From JBPEWY01 sp052032225 (GTDB lineage: Bacteria > Bacteroidota > Bacteroidia > Flavobacteriales > Flavobacteriaceae), in assembly GCA_052032225.1 (NCBI GenBank), contig JBPEWY010000008.1, forward strand, positions 7,474-71,473: a DNA stretch of 64,000 nucleotides. Direction: 5' to 3'. Positions 42,648-50,666 of the stretch are shown piece by piece; positions within the stretch are counted from its first letter, which is position 1, and each line of letters begins with the position of its first letter. The notes beneath the pieces are model-generated. The model ran no database searches, was not told the DNA's origin, and saw only the letters and a list, made by a program, of their open reading frames with translations. A program made the translations under genes and the position numbers.

Positions 42648-42684
42648 GGTTTTTATATTTTGCAGAGCCATTAGCTAAATTCTT

Positions 42685-43545
42685 ATGAAATTATATCCTA
42701 TAGAATCTGGTAATTTTAAATTAGATGGTGGAGCCATGTTTGGCGTGGTTCCAAAAACATTATGGTCTAAAACTAACCCGGCCGATGCTAATAATATGAT
42801 AGATATGGCTGCCCGATGCCTGCTTATAGAAGATGGCAACAGGCTAATTTTAATAGATACCGGCATGGGTAATAAACAATCCGAAAAGTTTTTTGGCTAT
42901 TACTACTTATGGGGAGACCACTCTATAGATGCTTCTTTAAAAAAACACGGCTTTCACAGAGACGATATAACCGATGTGTTTATGACACATTTACATTTTG
43001 ATCATTGTGGAGGAAGCATTCAATGGAATAAAAACAGAACAGGTTACGAGCCCGCATTTAAAAATGCTCGTTTTTGGAGTAATAAATCACATTGGGAGTG
43101 GGCTACAAAACCTAACGCAAGAGAAAAAGCCTCTTTTTTAAAAGAAAATATTTTGCCTTTACAAGAAAGCGGACAGCTTAACTTTATAGAGCCTTCATCC
43201 TCGCCATATAAAGAAAATAGTGAATTAGGGTTTGATATTTTATTTGTAGATGGCCATACAGAAAAGCAAATGATTCCGCATATAAAATATAAAGGAAAAA
43301 CTATTGTTTTCATGGCAGATTTATTGCCAACCGTTGGCCATATTCCGCTACCATACGTTATGGCTTACGACACAAGGCCTTTATTAACACTACAAGAAAA
43401 AGATGCTTTTTTAAAACGTGCCGTAGAGCAAGAATACTACTTGTTTTTAGAGCACGATCCTTACAACGAAATTTGTACATTAAAAAACACCGAAAAAGGT
43501 GTTCGATTAGAAAATACTTTTACCTTTAACGAACTTTTTAATTAA
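42685..43545 (+). CDS. MBL-fold metallo-hydrolase
   Basis: The 286-residue cytoplasmic protein has the beta-lactamase-like zinc motif H102-L-H104-F-D106-H107 (THLHFDHCGG), further ligand histidines in DGHTEKQ (near residue 192) and EHDPY near 258, and the aspartate in MADLLPT. It belongs to the diverse metallo-hydrolase family, whose substrates include lactones, glutathione thioesters and nucleotides, and a specific substrate cannot be derived. It reads into the subtilase gene with a 9-nt gap, so the two form a unit. A repeat pair upstream may be regulatory. Confidence 0.88.
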   Translation: MKLYPIESGNFKLDGGAMFGVVPKTLWSKTNPADANNMIDMAARCLLIEDGNRLILIDTGMGNKQSEKFFGYYYLWGDHSIDASLKKHGFHRDDITDVFMTHLHFDHCGGSIQWNKNRTGYEPAFKNARFWSNKSHWEWATKPNAREKASFLKENILPLQESGQLNFIEPSSSPYKENSELGFDILFVDGHTEKQMIPHIKYKGKTIVFMADLLPTVGHIPLPYVMAYDTRPLLTLQEKDAFLKRAVEQEYYLFLEHDPYNEICTLKNTEKGVRLENTFTFNELFN

Positions 43546-43554
43546 CAATAAACC

Positions 43555-45180
43555 ATGAAGAGTTTAAATAAATTATTATTACCAGGAGCAGCATTGTTAA
43601 TTGCAAGCTGTGGTAGCCCCGCTATTGTATCTACACCAATAGAAAACATAGATACAGTACCCTTAAAAGTTTCAGAAATATCAGAAGACCAGCTTAAATC
43701 ATGGTCTCACGCCGATTTGCTTACAGACACCATTCCGGGAATGAGTGTAAATAAAGCATATTCAGAAATTATCCCTGCTTTAAAAGGGAAAGCCACAACT
43801 GTTGTTGTAGGTGTTATAGATTCTGGTGTTGACATTGAACACGAAGATTTAAAAAATGTTATTTGGACAAATGATGATGAGATTCCGAACAATGGAATAG
43901 ATGATGATAATAATGGCTATGTAGACGATGTACATGGGTGGAATTTTTTAGGAGAAGCTACGCACGAACAATTAGAGTTTGTTAGAATTCTAAAAAAAGG
44001 CGATAAATCGCATCCGGATTATGAAAGAGCCCAAAAAGAATACGACGAAAAATACAACGAAGCACAACAAAACAAACAGTTTTATGAGCAGTTGCTACAA
44101 AATTTAAATAATGCAGAAGATGCTGTAAAAAAACATCTTAATAAAGACTCTTATACTAAAGAAGATTTAGATGCTATAAAAACAGACGACTCTTCTTTGC
44201 TACAATATGTAGCATTCTTAAACCAAATGTATCAAGTGGCCGAATCTCCCGAAAATGCTCGTGAGCAACTTAAAGAAGGAATAGAATATTTTGCCGGACA
44301 GCTTAACTATCATTTAAATATTGATTTTAACGGAAGGGCAGTTGTTGGAGATAATCCGGATGATATAAACGATACTGATTACGGTAATAATGATGTTATA
44401 GGTGATATTGAACACGCTACACACGGTACACACGTGGCAGGTATTATTGCAGCACAACGCAATAACGGTGTGGGTATGAATGGTGTAGCCAACAATGTAG
44501 AAATTATGCCTATTAGAGCTGTTCCTGATGGAGATGAGTACGATAAAGATGTTGCTTTAGCTATTAGATACGCTGTTGATAACGGAGCTAAAATTATTAA
44601 TACCAGCTTCGGAAAATACTATTCTCCAAATGCTGAGTGGGTATACGATGCTATTAAATATGCTGCAGAACACGATGTGTTAATTGTAAATGCTGCAGGA
44701 AACGAAGCTTACAATTTAAACGAAAGAGACGTTTACCCTAATGATGCTGTTAACAACGGCCCTGAAATTGCAGATAATTTTTTAACCGTTGGCGCATTAA
44801 ACTTTAAATACGGAACCGAATTAATTGCCAACTTCTCTAACTATGGCAATATAGATGTTGACGTTTTTGCCCCCGGAACTAAAATCTGGGCTACTGTACC
44901 AAACAATGAATACCAATTTTTACAAGGTACTTCTATGGCTGCTCCGGCAGTTGCAGGGGTTGCTGCTTTAATCAGATCGTATTTTCCAAAATTAACTGCA
45001 GCACAAGTAAAGCAAATTATAATGGCTTCCGGGTTATCATCTAAAGCAAAAGTTCAGCTTGGGGGTAATCCTAGTAACCTAAAAAACTTTGTAGATATTT
45101 CTAAATCAGGTAAAATGGTAAATGCATATAATGCCTTGATTTTAGCCGATAAAGTATCTCGTGGTAAAATATCATTATAA
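43555..45180 (+). CDS. S8 family serine peptidase (subtilase), lipoprotein
   Basis: This exported protease is a lipoprotein, with C19 in LLIASCGS. The catalytic triad is D89 in GVIDSGVD, H290 in ATHGTHVAGI and S460 in QGTSMAAP. The segment between D and H is about 200 residues, far longer than the about 35 of subtilisin. Residues about 135-265 are charged and helical (a Lys/Glu-rich coiled-coil-like insertion) that may act as a spacer or substrate-recognition element. After the catalytic serine it ends quickly, without a T9SS tail. It is 9 nt after the MBL gene and closed by a terminator. It likely degrades proteins at the surface or in the periplasm. Confidence 0.93.
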   Translation: MKSLNKLLLPGAALLIASCGSPAIVSTPIENIDTVPLKVSEISEDQLKSWSHADLLTDTIPGMSVNKAYSEIIPALKGKATTVVVGVIDSGVDIEHEDLKNVIWTNDDEIPNNGIDDDNNGYVDDVHGWNFLGEATHEQLEFVRILKKGDKSHPDYERAQKEYDEKYNEAQQNKQFYEQLLQNLNNAEDAVKKHLNKDSYTKEDLDAIKTDDSSLLQYVAFLNQMYQVAESPENAREQLKEGIEYFAGQLNYHLNIDFNGRAVVGDNPDDINDTDYGNNDVIGDIEHATHGTHVAGIIAAQRNNGVGMNGVANNVEIMPIRAVPDGDEYDKDVALAIRYAVDNGAKIINTSFGKYYSPNAEWVYDAIKYAAEHDVLIVNAAGNEAYNLNERDVYPNDAVNNGPEIADNFLTVGALNFKYGTELIANFSNYGNIDVDVFAPGTKIWATVPNNEYQFLQGTSMAAPAVAGVAALIRSYFPKLTAAQVKQIIMASGLSSKAKVQLGGNPSNLKNFVDISKSGKMVNAYNALILADKVSRGKISL

Positions 45181-45187
45181 TTTTTTT

Positions 45188-45215
45188 GAGCCCTGTTTTA
45201 GGGCTCTCTTTTTTT
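45188..45215 (+). terminator. Rho-independent terminator after the subtilase
   Basis: GAGCCCT pairs with AGGGCTC around a GTTTT loop and is followed by CTC and a run of seven T, 8 nt after the stop. Confidence 0.85.
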
Positions 45216-45229
45216 AAATATCCTTATTT

Positions 45230-47068
45230 ATGAAAAAAATACAATTTATAATTACGTTAGTAATTGGAGCTTTCATTGCAAACGCTCAAAACAATACATC
45301 TTATTGGCAACAACATGTTTCGTATAAAATGGATGTTGATTTTAACGTAGAAAACTATCAATATCACGGAAAACAAGAGCTTGCCTACACCAATAATTCT
45401 CCAGACACTTTAAAGCAAGTTTTTTATCATTTATATTTTAATGCTTTCCAGCCCGGAAGCGAAATGGATGTAAGGTCTAGAACCATTGCAGACCCAGACC
45501 CAAGAGTTGGAGACAGAATCAGTAAACTATCACCTTCAGAAATTGGGTATATTAAAGTAAATTCGTTAACTCAAAATGGTGCTCCGGTTACTTATCAAGT
45601 AGCTGGAACAGTATTAGAAGTTGCTTTAAACAAGCCTATTTTGCCTGGTGAGACAGTTACATTTAACATGGATTTTAATGGGCAGGTTCCTGTTCAAATT
45701 AGACGATCTGGCCGAAATAGTAAAGAAGGTGTTGCGCTTAGTATGACGCAATGGTATCCTAAAATGGCCGAATATGATTTTGAAGGATGGCACGCTCACC
45801 CTTACATTGGGAGAGAGTTTCATGGTGTTTGGGGAGATTTTGATGTTAAAATTACTATTGATGCAGATTACACTGTTGGAGGATCGGGTTATTTACAAAA
45901 CCCCGAAGAAGTTGGTCATGGTTACCAAAAACCGGGACAAAAAGTAAAGAAGCCTAAAAAAGGAAAGCTAACATGGCATTTTATTGCTCCTAATGTTCAT
46001 GATTTTACTTGGGCTGCAGACCCAGAGTATCTTCACGATATAGTTAACATGCCAAACGGAACAGAGCTGCATTTTATTTACAAAAATAATCCGGATATAA
46101 TAGAAAACTGGAAAAAACTTCAGGACAAAACAGTAGAGGCCATGGAGTTTTTTAACAGAAATCTTGGTCCGTACCCATACAAGCAATACTCTGTAATACA
46201 AGGTGGTGATGGCGGTATGGAATATGCCATGTGTACACTTATTACCGGAGAGCGTAGTTTTGAGAGCTTAGTTGGTGTAATGGTGCATGAGCTGGCGCAT
46301 TCTTGGTTTCAACATGTTTTGGCAACCAACGAAAGTAAGCATGAATGGATGGATGAGGGCTTTACCTCATTTATTTCGAGCTTGTGCATGAATCAGATTA
46401 TGAATCAGAATAAAGAAAATCCTTTTGAAAACGCATACAGAGCATATCTTTATTTAGCAAAATCCGGTAAAGAACAACCTCTTACCACTCATGCAGACAG
46501 GTATGAGTATAACCAAGCATACGGAATCTCTGCCTATAGTAAAGGATCTGTGTTTTTAGCTCAATTAGGTTATGTTATTGGTCAGGAAAACTTAATGAAA
46601 ACGCTCAGAAGATATTATGATGAGTTTAAGTTTAAACACCCTACTCCAAACGATTTTAAGCGTGTAGCAGAAAAGGTTTCCGGAATGCATTTAGATTGGT
46701 ACTTAACCGATTTTGCACAAACAACCAACACTATAGATTACGGAGTAAAAGAGGTTGCTGAGCAAGAAAATAAAACCGTTGTTACTTTAGAGCGAATTGG
46801 ATTAATGCCAATGCCAATAGATATTTTGGTGGTTTATAACGATGGCTCTCAAGAAACATTTTACGCACCGTTACAAATGATGCGTGGCGAAAAATCTAAC
46901 CCATACCCAAACATAAATCGCACTGTTTTACCGGATTGGGCTTGGGCTTACCCAACATATACATTTACAATTAATAAGCCTAAAAGCAGTATAAAAGCTG
47001 TTGTTGTAGACCCTTCACAACTAATGGCAGATATTAATAGAGATAACAATATTTACCAAGCTGATTAA
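45230..47068 (+). CDS. M1 family metallopeptidase
   Basis: The 612-residue protein has a signal peptide (about 1-19, ending AFIANAQ) and the M1 gluzincin motif H353-E354-L-A-H357, followed by the third zinc ligand E376 in HEWMDEGF, 18 residues on. The N-terminal beta-saddle domain is about 20-240, the thermolysin-like catalytic domain about 245-510, and a C-terminal beta-sandwich follows. A GxMEN exopeptidase motif is replaced by GGMEYAM (about 325-331), a common variant in Bacteroidota. It likely trims amino acids from periplasmic peptides. It lies 49 nt after the subtilase and is closed by a terminator embedded in the next convergent gene. Confidence 0.93.
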   Translation: MKKIQFIITLVIGAFIANAQNNTSYWQQHVSYKMDVDFNVENYQYHGKQELAYTNNSPDTLKQVFYHLYFNAFQPGSEMDVRSRTIADPDPRVGDRISKLSPSEIGYIKVNSLTQNGAPVTYQVAGTVLEVALNKPILPGETVTFNMDFNGQVPVQIRRSGRNSKEGVALSMTQWYPKMAEYDFEGWHAHPYIGREFHGVWGDFDVKITIDADYTVGGSGYLQNPEEVGHGYQKPGQKVKKPKKGKLTWHFIAPNVHDFTWAADPEYLHDIVNMPNGTELHFIYKNNPDIIENWKKLQDKTVEAMEFFNRNLGPYPYKQYSVIQGGDGGMEYAMCTLITGERSFESLVGVMVHELAHSWFQHVLATNESKHEWMDEGFTSFISSLCMNQIMNQNKENPFENAYRAYLYLAKSGKEQPLTTHADRYEYNQAYGISAYSKGSVFLAQLGYVIGQENLMKTLRRYYDEFKFKHPTPNDFKRVAEKVSGMHLDWYLTDFAQTTNTIDYGVKEVAEQENKTVVTLERIGLMPMPIDILVVYNDGSQETFYAPLQMMRGEKSNPYPNINRTVLPDWAWAYPTYTFTINKPKSSIKAVVVDPSQLMADINRDNNIYQAD

Positions 47069-47076
47069 TCAATTAT

Positions 47077-48306
47077 TTAAGTGTTTTTAAAAGATCCGCT
47101 CTTTACAGGGCGGATTTTTTTATACCAAAATGTGTGCTTATATCTAAATGTTTGAGCTGCACGCTCTCTGTTGTGCATGTACACTTTGTTTTTATGTACT
47201 TGCTTATTTCTGTATCCTAATAAATGAAAAAATTGTTTTGCCATAAAACGGGCAACCGTTAAGTTAACCTTTAATACTTGTTTTCTTTTATCTGCCCAAG
47301 ATATACCCGGTAATAAAACTAACAGGTTGTCATACTTTATTTTTCGTAATAACACCGAAAGCCATAGGTAAAATTTAGGAATAGGTTTAATTATAAAAAA
47401 ACCTTCTTTCCCGTTAGGTTGATATAGTGGCATAAACAAAACCAAATTGTTAGGCGCATAAATTGTTTTATTATTGCTTATAGCAAGAGGTGTGTTTTTC
47501 TTTACATATTGAAAACTTTTAAAGCCTTCTAACATGGTAAATTTTTCTGAAGTTTTAATAGCATATACATTTTTAACTTCATACAATGTTGTGTTGTACC
47601 CTGATGCGGCTATTAATTGCTGATTTAATTTTTGTTGTAGTGATTGATTGTTTTTTAAAACTTGTGCTGTAAGTAATACTTGTTTAATAAATACAACACT
47701 ATTGTTTATAGCGGTCTGGCTATTATGTTGGCCGGCTTCAAAACCAAGCGAAACAAATCCTAATCTGTTAATGTAGCTTAAAAGTGCTCCTTCTAAATAT
47801 TCTTCTATTCCTAAAATAGCCGGAACATTAAATTGGTTAGAAAATCTTCGGTTTATTAATGCATCGTTTATAGTTATAAATGGTATGGTCTCTGCAGAAG
47901 TTGTGTGAATATCAATAAAATACAACGGACCGGAGTAAGTGGTAATAATCTCTTTTATTATGCTGTATATGATAACCAGTTGTGTTTCTTCTACTGTTCT
48001 TTGAGCAGGTTCTTTTTGGTGAATTTCTTGAATATTTTTTCTGGTCCAAAGTCTATTTAAATCGTTTTCTATAAAGCGCTTTTTATTTTTTAAAGCAGGT
48101 AAATTGCCTTTTATAGCAATAATATTTCCTGTTATTTCATTTTCTTGTATAGAACTAAAAACTTGCTCTAATGCAGTTACTCCTGCAGGTTCATTACCGT
48201 GAATACCCCCAAAAAAAACTACTGTTGGTGCATTTTTACTTATCTCTTTTTTAAAAAGTATGCGGCTTTCTGTTTGTGTTTGTAGCATAGTTGGGGTTGC
48301 TATCAT
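47077..48306 (-). CDS. Succinylglutamate desuccinylase/aspartoacylase-like metallohydrolase with extra C-terminal domain
   Basis: The N-terminal 300 residues match the AspA/AstE zinc hydrolases of the M14-like fold, which cleave amide bonds of N-acylated amino acids. Zinc ligands are H36 and E39 in GGIHGNEPAG, and H134 in IDIHTTSAE, with NDLNR at 81-85. From about residue 310 there is a basic, aromatic-rich extension (FYLWLSVLLRKIKY to the end), which the core family lacks. Its ATG overlaps the stop codon of the upstream gene as ATGA, so it is translationally coupled to the GCS2-CBS amidoligase. The pairing suggests that ligase and hydrolase act on the same amide-linked product. The substrate is unknown. 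Confidence 0.85.
   Translation of the reverse strand: MIATPTMLQTQTESRILFKKEISKNAPTVVFFGGIHGNEPAGVTALEQVFSSIQENEITGNIIAIKGNLPALKNKKRFIENDLNRLWTRKNIQEIHQKEPAQRTVEETQLVIIYSIIKEIITTYSGPLYFIDIHTTSAETIPFITINDALINRRFSNQFNVPAILGIEEYLEGALLSYINRLGFVSLGFEAGQHNSQTAINNSVVFIKQVLLTAQVLKNNQSLQQKLNQQLIAASGYNTTLYEVKNVYAIKTSEKFTMLEGFKSFQYVKKNTPLAISNNKTIYAPNNLVLFMPLYQPNGKEGFFIIKPIPKFYLWLSVLLRKIKYDNLLVLLPGISWADKRKQVLKVNLTVARFMAKQFFHLLGYRNKQVHKNKVYMHNRERAAQTFRYKHTFWYKKIRPVKSGSFKNT
47094..47121 (+). terminator. Rho-independent terminator for the M1 gene, inside the convergent hydrolase 3' end
   Basis: ATCCGC pairs with GCGGAT around a 10-nt loop and is followed by seven T. It overlaps codons near the C-terminus of the minus-strand gene. 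Confidence 0.7.
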
Positions 48307-50153
48307 AAATCTGTGCTTGTTATTATGCCGGTTAATTTATTTTTATATAAAACCGGAAGACTGTTTATGTTGTGTTGTTTCATTATTTTTAAAGCATTTG
48401 CAACACTTTCTTCTCTTGATACTGCAATAACTTTTTTAGACATTACTTCGTTACAAGAAACCGCCAAAGATTTGTTTTTTTTATAATGCGCTTCTATATC
48501 TTTTTTAGTTAAAATCCCCACCAATTCACCGTGTGTGTTTAATACAGGTAGATGTTTTATTTTTTTCCAGGTAAGCAACGCATTTGCCATGGCTAAACTA
48601 TCTTTTTCTTGAACCGTATAAACCAGATTACTCATACAATGCTCTACTTTGAGTTTGTTTTTGGTAATTTCTTTAGATGCTGCTCTTGCAATTGGCCATG
48701 TTGCAATGGGATATCCTTTTTCTTGATTATTGTAAATATGCTCTGTGAGAGCTCTTAAAGCTATTTGCTTGTTGTTTTTGTGTTGTAAGTTTCTAAATGA
48801 TTGTACCATCCATTGTGATCCGGTTTGTGTTTTTATTCTGTTTTCTATAATGGTTAAGTAATATTCTACATCTTCAGGGGTCACTTTCATTTTATAAAGT
48901 CCTTTATAAGCCATCGGCAACAAAACATCTAATAATAATTGATGACTTGGGATTAGTTTGTTATCCCAGTAAAACTGTGTAGCCATACCATATCTGGCTG
49001 CATTAAAAAAGTTGGTTTTAGCATCTTTAAAATCCATTTTTAAATGAATCTCATCATACTCTTGTGGTCTACCTACCATTATACCAACCCAAAACATAAA
49101 ATTAGCTATCTCATCTGTAGTAGAAGGTCCGGCAGGAATATATCTGTTCTCAATACGCAAGTGGGGTTTATTGTTGGCTACGCCATAGCAGGGTCTGTTC
49201 CACGGGTAAACCGTACCGTTATGTAAATTTAAGGCCTTTAATTTTGGTGTTATATTTTGTTTTAAAAGTGATAAACTGTCTTCTTTTTCTTCGGTCATCA
49301 ATAAACTCCTAAACTGAGCAATGTTGTTTTTAAAAATATTAGCAACAGAACCTGTTACCCAATCTGTGCCAAAACTTACCCTTGAAGATTTTTCGTTTAA
49401 TGTAAACGAATTGGCTCTTGTATCTACACTTTGCGTAAATAAAGCAATACGGGTTTCGCTCCAGAGTTCTTTACCAAATAAAATGGGAGAATTGGTACAT
49501 ACTGAAAGAACAGGGCCCGAAATGGCTTGAGCCCAATTAAAACTCGACACAAAATCTTCTTGTGGTATTTGTAAGTGTAATTGAAAGCTGGTATTACAAC
49601 CTTCAAACATAACAGAATCGTGTAAAATATTAAGCTCGTCTACTCCTTTAATATGAAACTCTATAATATGTTTTCTGCTCTCTTTAATAGCATCATTAAG
49701 CATATAATAACGCTCAAGTGGCGTCATATAAGATTCATCTAAATGCCTTAGTTTAATGGTTGGTAAAATACCTGCCAACAGTACTTTAGATTGGTGTTTT
49801 TTGGCAATTTTATTAGCTTTTTCTAACAAGGTTTTAAGTTGGTTGTGCATCTTAGAAAAGCATTTCTCTGATAGGTCTATGGGGTCTAAATTAATTTCTA
49901 AATTATACTTAGTAATTTCTGTTGTAAAATGGTCATCGTTAATTTCTTTTAAAATTTCTACTGCATTGTTTGCCGGCTCAAAATCATTGTCTACCAAACA
50001 AAACTCTTGTTCTGCACCAATCCTAATAGGCTCTTTCTCAAACCTTTTTTCTTGGAGCATTTGTTCTAATGCAGCAATGTCGGCAAGCAGCTGGTTGCTA
50101 TACTCTAAAAAGTCTGATTTGTTAGCAAGCCTTTTAACTTTTAAGGTTCCCAT
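48303..50153 (-). CDS. GCS2-type carboxylate-amine ligase with two C-terminal CBS domains
   Basis: The 616-residue protein starts with a glutamate-cysteine ligase family 2 core (about 40-480). Seen there are IRIGAEQEFCLVDND (about 43-57), the metal/ATP-type LEINLDPIDLS, the cluster GCNTSFQLHLQIP and RIENRYIPAGP (about 333-343). These ligases join a carboxylate to an amine with ATP. Two CBS domains follow (about 500-560 and 565-616, VMSKKVIAVSREESVANALKIM), which usually bind adenine nucleotides and regulate the enzyme. The final CBS stops at TSTDL, in which the TGA overlaps the next ATG. It is transcribed leftward, upstream of the AspA-like hydrolase. It is unlikely to be ordinary GshA, because gshB is absent here and the CBS fusion is atypical. 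Confidence 0.84.
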   Translation of the reverse strand: MGTLKVKRLANKSDFLEYSNQLLADIAALEQMLQEKRFEKEPIRIGAEQEFCLVDNDFEPANNAVEILKEINDDHFTTEITKYNLEINLDPIDLSEKCFSKMHNQLKTLLEKANKIAKKHQSKVLLAGILPTIKLRHLDESYMTPLERYYMLNDAIKESRKHIIEFHIKGVDELNILHDSVMFEGCNTSFQLHLQIPQEDFVSSFNWAQAISGPVLSVCTNSPILFGKELWSETRIALFTQSVDTRANSFTLNEKSSRVSFGTDWVTGSVANIFKNNIAQFRSLLMTEEKEDSLSLLKQNITPKLKALNLHNGTVYPWNRPCYGVANNKPHLRIENRYIPAGPSTTDEIANFMFWVGIMVGRPQEYDEIHLKMDFKDAKTNFFNAARYGMATQFYWDNKLIPSHQLLLDVLLPMAYKGLYKMKVTPEDVEYYLTIIENRIKTQTGSQWMVQSFRNLQHKNNKQIALRALTEHIYNNQEKGYPIATWPIARAASKEITKNKLKVEHCMSNLVYTVQEKDSLAMANALLTWKKIKHLPVLNTHGELVGILTKKDIEAHYKKNKSLAVSCNEVMSKKVIAVSREESVANALKIMKQHNINSLPVLYKNKLTGIITSTDL

Positions 50154-50268
50154 AACTAACTATTTATTGTACAATTTAGGATAGTTTATACGCTAATACT
50201 ATGATATTTATCATCCGCGTTTTATTTGAGGTGGCTTTTTTATATTTTTACCCACTTAGCGTTGTATT

Positions 50269-50655
50269 ATGTTGTTTTCTTTTGGTAAACCCGAAAAGCT
50301 AAAAAGTAAAAAGCTTATAGAACAGTTATTTTCTGAAGGAAATACCATAACCGTTTTTCCAATACGTTTGGTTTATTTAAAAACAGAATTACCGGATAAT
50401 GTGTTGTTTCAGGCAGGATTCTCTGTAGGTAAAAAAAAATTTCCGAAAGCTGTTAAGCGCAATAAAGTAAAACGTTTGTTAAAAGAAGCTTACCGCTTAA
50501 ACAAGCCAATAATTTTTAACAATAGTACAACATCTTATGCTTTAATGTTTTTGTATCTTGGCAAGAAAGAACCCCATTTCTCTGCTCTAAACCAAACCAT
50601 GAAAACTTTATTGGAACAATTTTTGACTAAAACTAAACCTAAAGAATCTAAGTAA
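50269..50655 (+). CDS. rnpA: Ribonuclease P protein component
   Basis: RnpA is the basic protein subunit of RNase P and helps the RNA subunit bind precursor tRNA. The RNR motif AVKRNKVKRLLKEAYR is at 61-76, with KKFPK just before it. The 128-residue length is normal. It is followed by the S41 peptidase at 11 nt, with no rpmH in front of it, whereas in many bacteria rpmH-rnpA is next to dnaA. This separation is common in Bacteroidota. A near-consensus -7 element (TATATTTT) lies 25-30 nt upstream. Confidence 0.94.
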   Translation: MLFSFGKPEKLKSKKLIEQLFSEGNTITVFPIRLVYLKTELPDNVLFQAGFSVGKKKFPKAVKRNKVKRLLKEAYRLNKPIIFNNSTTSYALMFLYLGKKEPHFSALNQTMKTLLEQFLTKTKPKESK

Positions 50656-50666
50656 TAAAAGCACCC

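Noticed and set aside
50155..50268. Origin region next to rnpA
   Set aside because: rpmH and dnaA are not adjacent. The gap is short and has no DnaA boxes.
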